DNA of 10,351 nucleotides. It comes from CAVHIG01 sp963636105 (GTDB taxonomy: Bacteria > Bacillota > Clostridia > Peptostreptococcales > Anaerovoracaceae). Shown in pieces: positions 5,806 through 10,351 of the stretch; positions within the stretch are counted from its first letter, which is position 1, and each line of letters starts with the position of its first letter. The translations under genes were made by a program, and so were the position numbers. The DNA is taken from positions 1 through 10,351 of the forward strand of contig CAVHIG010000058.1 of NCBI GenBank assembly GCA_963636105.1, read 5' to 3'. The notes under the pieces are model-generated. The model was given only the letters and a program-made list of their open reading frames with translations, was not told the DNA's origin and did no database searches.

Positions 5806-6687
5806 ATGGCTTTTTTTAGAGACATAAAGGAAAATATAAATGCGGTGCTCGAAAGAGACCCGGCGGCGCGAAACGGCCTTGAGGTGCTTTTGTGTTATCC
5901 GGGCGTGTGGGCTCTTATCTGGCATAAGCCGGCTCACTGGCTGTATTTACATAATTGTAAGCTTTTGGCAAGAATGATATCGCAGCTTTCAAGATGGCTA
6001 AACGGCGTAGAGATACACCCGGGTGCCAGCATAGGAAGGCGATGTACGATCGACCACGGCATGGCTGTGGTCATAGGAGAGACCACCGAGATAGGCGATG
6101 ATGTGACGATTTACCAGGGTGTAACTCTCGGCGGTACAGGAAAGGACGTAGGCAAGCGTCACCCAACCATAGGAAACCGCGTAGTCATAAGCTCCGGTGC
6201 AAAGGTGCTCGGACCATTCAAGGTCGGCGACGATGTCAAGATAGGCTCAGGCTCCGTGGTGCTCAAGGCAGTTCCGAATAATTGCACGGTAGTGGGCATC
6301 CCGGGCACGATAGTAAAGCGCAGCGGCGAAAAGCTCACAAGCGATATGGATCAGGTGGATCTGCCGGATCCTGTGGCAGTGGAGCTTGAATGCCTGCGCA
6401 GAAGAATTGTGACTCTCGAAAAAAGACTGCGCGAGATGGAAGGCGCTTCTGTCGATGTATTTGGTGGCATTCAGACCTTCGACTCGGAGAGCGCGGCAGT
6501 TCCGGGCGGCTGTGAATCCTGTGGTGCGGGAACTGCGCGGAGTGCGGCATCCCTGCGCGGCGGCTCATGCGGCGACGTTTCCGCAAACGAAGGCGACTGC
6601 GACTCTGATTGCGCGACGGGCTGCGGAGAGAAGGCCTGCGGCTGTGTGCTCGGAGGAGATTGCGAGGTCAGCAAAATAGTGAGGTAG
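5806..6687 (+). CDS. cysE: Serine O-acetyltransferase with Cys-rich C-terminal tail
   Basis: Acetylates L-serine with acetyl-CoA to O-acetylserine, the committed step of cysteine synthesis, in the cytoplasm. Residues 1-65 are the helical N-terminal part. From VEIHPGASIG (68-77) a left-handed beta-helix of hexapeptide repeats begins, with IDHGMAVVIGET (catalytic H84), GVTLGGTGK (106-113), KRHPTIG (H119) and GSGSVVLKAVP. A short coiled coil (about 195-213) follows, where the Gram-positive enzyme (217 aa in B. subtilis) normally stops. Here the protein runs on to 293 aa with a Gly/Ser-rich tail holding nine cysteines (236, 239, 255, 265, 269, 273, 278, 280, 286). The ATG at 5806 follows AGGGG (5790-5794); an ATG at 5799 is in another frame and stops at once. 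cysS follows 146 bp downstream. Confidence 0.95.
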   Translation: MAFFRDIKENINAVLERDPAARNGLEVLLCYPGVWALIWHKPAHWLYLHNCKLLARMISQLSRWLNGVEIHPGASIGRRCTIDHGMAVVIGETTEIGDDVTIYQGVTLGGTGKDVGKRHPTIGNRVVISSGAKVLGPFKVGDDVKIGSGSVVLKAVPNNCTVVGIPGTIVKRSGEKLTSDMDQVDLPDPVAVELECLRRRIVTLEKRLREMEGASVDVFGGIQTFDSESAAVPGGCESCGAGTARSAASLRGGSCGDVSANEGDCDSDCATGCGEKACGCVLGGDCEVSKIVR

Positions 6688-6833
6688 ACGGTCTCATATG
6701 CTGCCGAAGCTTCGGGGCAAGGCTGCCTTTGCTCTGCTGGTTTTTCAGGGGAGCCGACTCAGGCTACCTTGTAAAGAAATCAATAATGTAATGGAAATTG
6801 CAACGCAATGAATATAAAGAAAGGAAAAATGAT
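6688..6833 (+). other. cysE-cysS spacer with small hairpins
   Basis: Contains a perfect 12-bp palindrome CCGAAGCTTCGG (6704-6715) and a weak GGCAAGG/CCTTTGC stem (about 6716-6733) with GGTTTTTC some bases later. The U-run is too far from the stem for a convincing terminator, and no clear promoter is visible, so read-through from cysE to cysS is the simplest view. The cysS ribosome binding site AAGGA (6821-6825) is at the right end. Confidence 0.45.
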
Positions 6834-8273
6834 ATGGAACCTTTGTATTTATACAATTCACTGACAAGACGCAAGGATAAGTTTAAGACGCATGTTGAGG
6901 GCAAGGTGGGCATGTATACCTGCGGCCCGACAGTATATCATTTTGCGCATATCGGAAATCTGCGCAGCTACATCATGGAGGACGTGCTGGAAAAATACCT
7001 GCGTTTTTATGGCTATGATGTGAAGAGAGTAATGAATATTACAGATGTGGGACATCTTTCCAGCGACGCGGATACGGGCGAGGACAAGATGCTCAAGGGC
7101 GCAAAGCGTGAGAAAAAGTCGGTAATGGAGATCGCGAAGTTCTACACAGACGCGTTTTTCTCGGATTGCGCAAAGCTGAATATCAAGACTCCTGATGTTG
7201 TGGAGCCTGCCACAAATCTGATTCCGGAATATATTGAGATGGTATCGCGCCTGCTTGAGGGCGGACATGCCTATATTGCCGGCGGAAATGTATATTTCGA
7301 TACTTCCACAATCGACAAATATTATGTTTTCAATGACCACGATGTGGACGACCTCGCTGTAGGCGTGCGTGAGGGCGTATTTGAGGATGAAAATAAGAAG
7401 AATAAGGCTGACTTTGTGCTTTGGTTTACGAAGTCTAAGTTTGAGGATCAGGAGCTTAAGTGGGACAGCCCTTGGGGCGTAGGCTATCCTGGCTGGCACA
7501 TCGAGTGCTCCGCTATAAGCATAAAGCACCTCGGCGAGTACTGCGACCTGCACTGCGGCGGAATCGACAATGCGTTTCCGCATCATACAAACGAAATCGC
7601 TCAATCCGAGGCTTATCTGGGACATGAGTGGTGCAAGCAGTGGTTCCATGTGCATCATCTGAATGACGAGTCCGGAAAGATGAGCAAGTCGAAGGGTGAA
7701 TTCCTGACTGTAAGCCTGCTTGAGAGCAAGGGCTACAACCCTGTTGTATATAGATTTTTCTGCCTGCAGTCCCATTATAGGAAGTCTTTGGTATTTTCCT
7801 ATGAGGCGCTGGACAATGCGACAGTGGCTTACAACAAGCTCATTTCAAAGATTGCGGCACTTTCGCCGGCTGAGGGTGAGACTCTGGATGAGGCAGCCGT
7901 TGCCGCACTGACAGACAAGTTCAACAATGCTATGTGCAATGACCTCAATACTTCGCTTGCCGTGACGGCTCTCTATGATGTGCTCAAGGCTGATACAAAT
8001 GCCACTACAAAGCTTCATCTTTTGGACAGCTTCGACAAGGTGCTTTCGCTTGACCTTTTGAAGGCGGCAGAGGAATCCAAGAAGAAGGCCGTAGAGGAAA
8101 AGAAAAACGAGCTTGAGGGCGTGGAGCCTGAAATTGCCGCACTCATAGAGGAGAGAACTGCCGCAAAGAAGGCAAAGAATTATGCGAGAGCGGACGAAAT
8201 CAGAGACCAGCTCAAGGCTATGGGCATTACGCTCAAGGATACTCCGCAGGGCGTGCAGATAATCAGGGAGTAG
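6834..8273 (+). CDS. cysS: Cysteinyl-tRNA synthetase
   Basis: Charges tRNA-Cys with cysteine using ATP; class I synthetase, normally a cytoplasmic monomer. 479 aa, close to the family's usual 465. Visible: TCGPTVYHFAHIGN with zinc ligand C30 and the HIGH-type motif (39-42), WHIECSAIS (C225) and HCGGIDNAFPHHTNE (H250, E254) completing the zinc site, GKMSKSKGEF with KMSKS at 282-286, the helical anticodon-binding region, and the family-typical C-terminus RADEIRDQLKAMGI. ATG 6834 is chosen over the upstream in-frame ATG at 6798 because AAGGA is 8 nt before it and homologues begin near this point. It follows cysE, coupling cysteine supply and use. Complete and ordinary. Confidence 0.97.
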   Translation: MEPLYLYNSLTRRKDKFKTHVEGKVGMYTCGPTVYHFAHIGNLRSYIMEDVLEKYLRFYGYDVKRVMNITDVGHLSSDADTGEDKMLKGAKREKKSVMEIAKFYTDAFFSDCAKLNIKTPDVVEPATNLIPEYIEMVSRLLEGGHAYIAGGNVYFDTSTIDKYYVFNDHDVDDLAVGVREGVFEDENKKNKADFVLWFTKSKFEDQELKWDSPWGVGYPGWHIECSAISIKHLGEYCDLHCGGIDNAFPHHTNEIAQSEAYLGHEWCKQWFHVHHLNDESGKMSKSKGEFLTVSLLESKGYNPVVYRFFCLQSHYRKSLVFSYEALDNATVAYNKLISKIAALSPAEGETLDEAAVAALTDKFNNAMCNDLNTSLAVTALYDVLKADTNATTKLHLLDSFDKVLSLDLLKAAEESKKKAVEEKKNELEGVEPEIAALIEERTAAKKAKNYARADEIRDQLKAMGITLKDTPQGVQIIRE

Positions 8274-8287
8274 TTTTTCCGAAAAGA

Positions 8288-8347
8288 CCGGAGGGAGCTC
8301 GAGAAATTTCGGAGAGAAAAGAAAGCTTCCGGAGGGAGCTCGAGAAA
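8288..8347 (+). repeat. Two 19-bp direct repeats, 41-bp period, between cysS and mrnC
   Basis: CCGGAGGGAGCTCGAGAAA occurs identically at 8288-8306 and 8329-8347. The whole gap (8274-8446) is purine-rich on the + strand. Each copy includes GGAGGG, which looks like a ribosome binding site, but no start codon in a good frame follows. Confidence 0.85.
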
Positions 8348-8446
8348 ACCTGAAAAAATATAGAAGGACTGGAAGGAAGGCGCGAAGGCCTTGAGAGGAA
8401 TCTAAGGATACTGCGTGTGTTTTCAGTGCCGGAAAGTTGAGAATAA

Positions 8447-8929
8447 TTGGATATAGAGAAAAATATTGCTAATTTTGGCGGATCCTTGGAAAAACAAGGC
8501 GAATATGAGGCCACAACCGCTCCGGTTTGCGGTGTAGCCGCTTTGGATCCGAAAAAGATAAATCCGACGGCGCTTGCCTATATAGGCGACGCCGTCTACG
8601 AAGTCTACATAAGACGGCACGTGCTTGAAAAGGAGCAGGTGCATGTGGACAGAATACATCAGGCTGCCGTGAAATACGTGCGAGCTGATGGTCAGGCAAA
8701 GGCTGTAAGAAAGATGCTCTCTACGGAGGGCTTTCTTTCTCCTGCGGAAACGGCGCTTGTGAAGCGCACGAGGAATAGGAAGTTTGCGTCTAAGCCGAAG
8801 AATGCGGATCCGGTGGATTACAAGCTTGCGACGGCATTTGAGGCGCTTATGGGTTATTTGTATCTGAGCGGAGACACAAAGCGTATGGATGAAATCGCGG
8901 CCGAGGCGATAAGGATTATAGAGAGGTGA
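8447..8929 (+). CDS. mrnC: Mini-ribonuclease III
   Basis: Mini-III cleaves double-stranded RNA and matures the ends of 23S rRNA in Bacillus. It is an RNase III catalytic domain without a dsRNA-binding domain and acts as a dimer. The core starts at about residue 36 (KINPTALAYIGDAVYEVYIR, with the acidic D48 of the signature), continues through IHQAAVKYVRA and RTRNRK, and ends with the second acidic motif ATAFEALMGYLYL (E132). At 160 aa it is slightly long because of an N-terminal extension of about 30 residues that most homologues lack. There is no ATG: the first possible start is a TTG at 8447, directly after an in-frame TAA, with only GGAAAG about 10 nt upstream; another TTG lies at residue 34 just before the core. 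Position after cysS is usual in this phylum. Confidence 0.9.
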   Translation: MDIEKNIANFGGSLEKQGEYEATTAPVCGVAALDPKKINPTALAYIGDAVYEVYIRRHVLEKEQVHVDRIHQAAVKYVRADGQAKAVRKMLSTEGFLSPAETALVKRTRNRKFASKPKNADPVDYKLATAFEALMGYLYLSGDTKRMDEIAAEAIRIIER

Positions 8930-9088
8930 GGCTACAGCTCCCCTCGGGACCAAATCGACTTGCACATGGAGGCTCGGCCTACACCTACCTTCGGGACCAA
9001 ATCGACTTGCACATGGAGGCTCGGCTACAGCTCCCCTCGGGACCAAATCGACTTGCACATGGTCCCGAGGGGAGCATACGCCTCGCTG
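8930..9088 (+). repeat. Three tandem copies of a hairpin repeat; last copy complete
   Basis: A unit of 46-47 bp ending in CGACTTGCACATGG occurs three times (CATGG at 8965, 9012, 9058). The first two copies stop there; the third carries the right arm. In that copy GCTCCCCTCGGGACCA (9030-9045) pairs perfectly with TGGTCCCGAGGGGAGC (9060-9075) around a 14-nt loop, and GAGGC (9016-9020) with GCCTC (9080-9084) outside it. A further copy lies after thyA. There is no U-tract, so it does not look like a simple terminator. Confidence 0.9.
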
Positions 9089-9113
9089 TGTTTTGAAAAG
9101 CTTAGAAATGATT

Positions 9114-9137
9114 CCGCAGAGAGCTTAGGCCTCGCTG
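9114..9137 (+). repeat. Right-end remnant of the same hairpin repeat
   Basis: These 24 bases match 22 of 24 of the right end of the copy after thyA (10125-10148), including GCTTAGGCCTCGCTG, but the left arm and loop are missing. It suggests decay or recombination between copies. Confidence 0.7.
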
Positions 9138-9163
9138 AGTCAGATTGATTTGCCTTAAATGAA

Positions 9164-9185
9164 GCTTTTCGCTGTGGCGAAAAGC
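9164..9185. repeat. Perfect 9-bp hairpin upstream of thyA
   Basis: GCTTTTCGC (9164-9172) pairs with GCGAAAAGC (9177-9185) around TGTG. There is no U-tract on either strand. It lies in the thyA leader region or between transcripts. Confidence 0.6.
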
Positions 9186-9193
9186 AACCGAGA

Positions 9194-9221
9194 GCTAACC
9201 GCTAACCGCTAACCGCTAACA
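9194..9221 (+). repeat. Four 7-bp tandem units just before the thyA ribosome binding site
   Basis: GCTAACC is repeated three times and followed by GCTAACA, ending 8 bp before AGGAGG (9230-9235). A change in copy number would alter the thyA leader without changing the protein. Confidence 0.85.
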
Positions 9222-9244
9222 GCTGATATAGGAGGACAACATAC

Positions 9245-10075
9245 ATGAGCAAAGCAGATGTGCTTTTTGTAAATATGTGCAGGGATATTTTAGATAACGG
9301 ATATTCCTCGGAAGGCCAGGTTGTGAGGCCTCGCTGGGAGGATGGCACACCGGCGCATACGATAAAGCGCTTTGGCATAGTCAATAGATATGACCTGTCA
9401 GAGGAATTTCCGGCGCTGACTCTCAGACCTACCGCAATCAAGTCCGCGGTGGACGAGATGCTTTGGATATGGCAAAAAAAGTCGAATAATATAAAGGATC
9501 TAAAGAGTCATATCTGGGATGAATGGGCGGATGAGGACGGCTCCATAGGAAAGGCCTACGGGTACCAGCTCGGTGTAAAGTATAAATTTGCGCAGGGAGA
9601 GATGGATCAGGTGGACAATGTGATATGGCAGCTCAAAAATACGCCGTATTCGCGCCGCATAATTACAAATATCTTTAATTTCAGCGATTTGCTTGAGATG
9701 AATCTGGAACCTTGTGCCTACAGTATGACGTTTAATGTGACAGGCAATAAGCTCAATGCTATATTGAATCAGCGTTCTCAGGATATTCTGGCCGCAAACA
9801 ATTGGAATGTGGTACAGTATTCGGTGCTTGTGTACATGCTGGCTCAGGTGACTGGTTTTGAGCCGGGAGAGCTTGTGCATGTGATAGCGGATGCGCACAT
9901 CTATGACAGGCATGTGCCGATCATCCGCGAGATGATAGAACGTCCGCAGTTTCCGGCGCCAAAATTCCGCCTGAACCCGGACGTCAAGGATTTTTACGAC
10001 TTCACGACGGATGACATAATTATCGAGGACTATCAGAAAAACCCGCAGATAAAGAACATACCAATAGCAGTTTAA
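9245..10075 (+). CDS. thyA: Thymidylate synthase (ThyA type)
   Basis: Methylates dUMP to dTMP with methylene-tetrahydrofolate, giving dihydrofolate; cytoplasmic dimer. 276 aa, normal length. The nucleophile is C157 in LEPCAYSMTFNV. NQRSQD (175-180) gives the phosphate-binding Arg and the Asp, and DAHIYDRH (216-223) supplies the His/Tyr nucleotide contacts. The sequence is divergent: the residue after the catalytic Cys is Ala where E. coli-type enzymes have His, and ANNWNVVQY replaces the usual GLPFNIAxY region. A variant clade of clostridial ThyA is the likely explanation. The ATG at 9245 has a textbook AGGAGG 9 nt upstream. It is flanked on both sides by copies of the same hairpin repeat. 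Confidence 0.95.
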   Translation: MSKADVLFVNMCRDILDNGYSSEGQVVRPRWEDGTPAHTIKRFGIVNRYDLSEEFPALTLRPTAIKSAVDEMLWIWQKKSNNIKDLKSHIWDEWADEDGSIGKAYGYQLGVKYKFAQGEMDQVDNVIWQLKNTPYSRRIITNIFNFSDLLEMNLEPCAYSMTFNVTGNKLNAILNQRSQDILAANNWNVVQYSVLVYMLAQVTGFEPGELVHVIADAHIYDRHVPIIREMIERPQFPAPKFRLNPDVKDFYDFTTDDIIIEDYQKNPQIKNIPIAV

Positions 10076-10076
10076 G

Positions 10077-10150
10077 GGCTCGGCCTACACCTACCTGCGG
10101 GACCGAATCGACTTGCACATGGTCCCGCAGGCAGCTTAGGCCTCGCTGCG
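10077..10150 (+). repeat. Complete copy of the hairpin repeat after thyA
   Basis: Begins two bases after the thyA stop. CCTGCGGGACC (10094-10104) pairs perfectly with GGTCCCGCAGG (10121-10131) around a 16-nt loop nearly identical to that of the upstream copies, and GGCCTA (10082-10087) pairs with TAGGCC (10137-10142). Relative to the copy at 9016-9088 two base pairs changed on both arms (T-A to G-C and C-G to T-A), so pairing is kept. Orientation is the same as upstream. Confidence 0.88.
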
Positions 10151-10200
10151 TATTGGTAATTTATACATTTTCAAACTACCTTTGAAGATTTGGGGGTTAA

Positions 10201-10238
10201 AGCTGTCTTTGGCCTGGTGTTCCTCGCAGGAGACAGCT
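10201..10238. repeat. Inverted repeat with 8-bp arms
   Basis: AGCTGTCT (10201-10208) and AGACAGCT (10231-10238) pair perfectly, with CCTG/CAGG inside. The GCTGTCT text appears again at the very end of the window (10345-10351). Confidence 0.6.
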
Positions 10239-10252
10239 AAGCTCATCTCGCC

Positions 10253-10328
10253 GGTTTTGGGCTGCGACTTTGTCCACACGGATTTTGCGGGGCAAAATCC
10301 GTGCCAAAGGCTCGCAGCAGCCAAAACC
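10253..10328. repeat. Long imperfect palindrome, about 32 pairs
   Basis: Four stacked helices: GGTTTTGG (10253-10260)/CCAAAACC (10321-10328), GCTGCGA (10261-10267)/TCGCAGC (10312-10318), CTTTG (10268-10272)/CAAAG (10305-10309), and CACGGATTTTGC (10277-10288)/GCAAAATCCGTG (10292-10303) with a GGG loop. There is no U-tract on either side. It could be a palindromic mobile element, a folded RNA or the start of a larger repeat that leaves the window. A 62-codon minus-strand frame across it is probably not a gene. Confidence 0.85.
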
Positions 10329-10351
10329 CTGGCTCGAATCGCTTGCTGTCT

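Noticed and set aside
6335..6679. Alternative small genes in the cysE tail region (three other frames open)
   Set aside because: High GC and low complexity keep several frames open; none has a ribosome binding site, while the cysE frame runs uninterrupted from the catalytic domain.
8423..9058. 211-codon minus-strand frame
   Set aside because: It is antisense to mrnC and the repeats; its repeated QVDLVPRGAV text is just the hairpin repeat translated.
8960..9148. 62-codon + strand frame after mrnC
   Set aside because: It consists almost entirely of the tandem hairpin repeat and has no ribosome binding site.
10136..10324. 62-codon minus-strand frame over the palindrome
   Set aside because: It spans both arms of the long palindrome and the end of the repeat; it has no clear ribosome binding site, and its composition follows the inverted repeats.

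Overview
The window reads as chromosome of a Bacillota/Clostridia-type anaerobe. The evidence is the NiaR-type NAD repressor, Mini-RNase III next to cysS, strong AGGAGG ribosome binding sites, near-consensus sigma-A promoters with 17-bp spacers, and mixed-GC codon use. All complete genes lie on the + strand. The only minus-strand gene is a partial one at the left edge.

Layout. At 1-187 the edge holds the tail-like part of an Rpn/PD-(D/E)XK 'transposase' type protein. At 355-1743 is argH (argininosuccinate lyase) with its own promoter. At 1744-2044 is a gap holding a highly structured element with promoters facing each other, which may encode overlapping small RNAs. At 2045-3724 is a beta-CASP metallo-beta-lactamase RNA-processing type protein, closed by an intrinsic terminator. 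At 3809-5600 is a two-gene transcription unit with a near-perfect promoter carrying an inverted repeat on its -35, a leader with repeats and a hairpin, a PTS_EIIC_2-like membrane protein, niaR, and a terminator overlapping the niaR stop codon. At 5603-8273 is a cysteine unit: promoter, folded leader, cysE with an unusual Cys-rich C-terminal tail, then cysS. At 8447-8929 is mrnC (Mini-RNase III). At 9245-10075 is thyA, flanked on both sides by copies of the same hairpin repeat. At 10201-10351 is a long imperfect palindrome running toward the window end.

How the parts fit. cysE makes O-acetylserine for cysteine synthesis and cysS charges tRNA-Cys. mrnC, which matures 23S rRNA in Bacillus, is a usual neighbour of cysS in this phylum. 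A flavin-dependent thyX often follows in related genomes; here a classical thyA sits between repeats. niaR next to a membrane protein, behind a promoter with an operator-like palindrome, suggests a NAD/niacin-responsive uptake unit. No CRISPR array, tRNA, rRNA or complete mobile element is visible.

The best leads for something undescribed are the convergent-promoter RNA element (1816-2027), the folded cysE leader (5642-5770), the Cys-rich tail of CysE, the PTS_EIIC_2/NiaR unit, and the hairpin repeat family with compensatory base changes around thyA. All are read by eye from one sequence.
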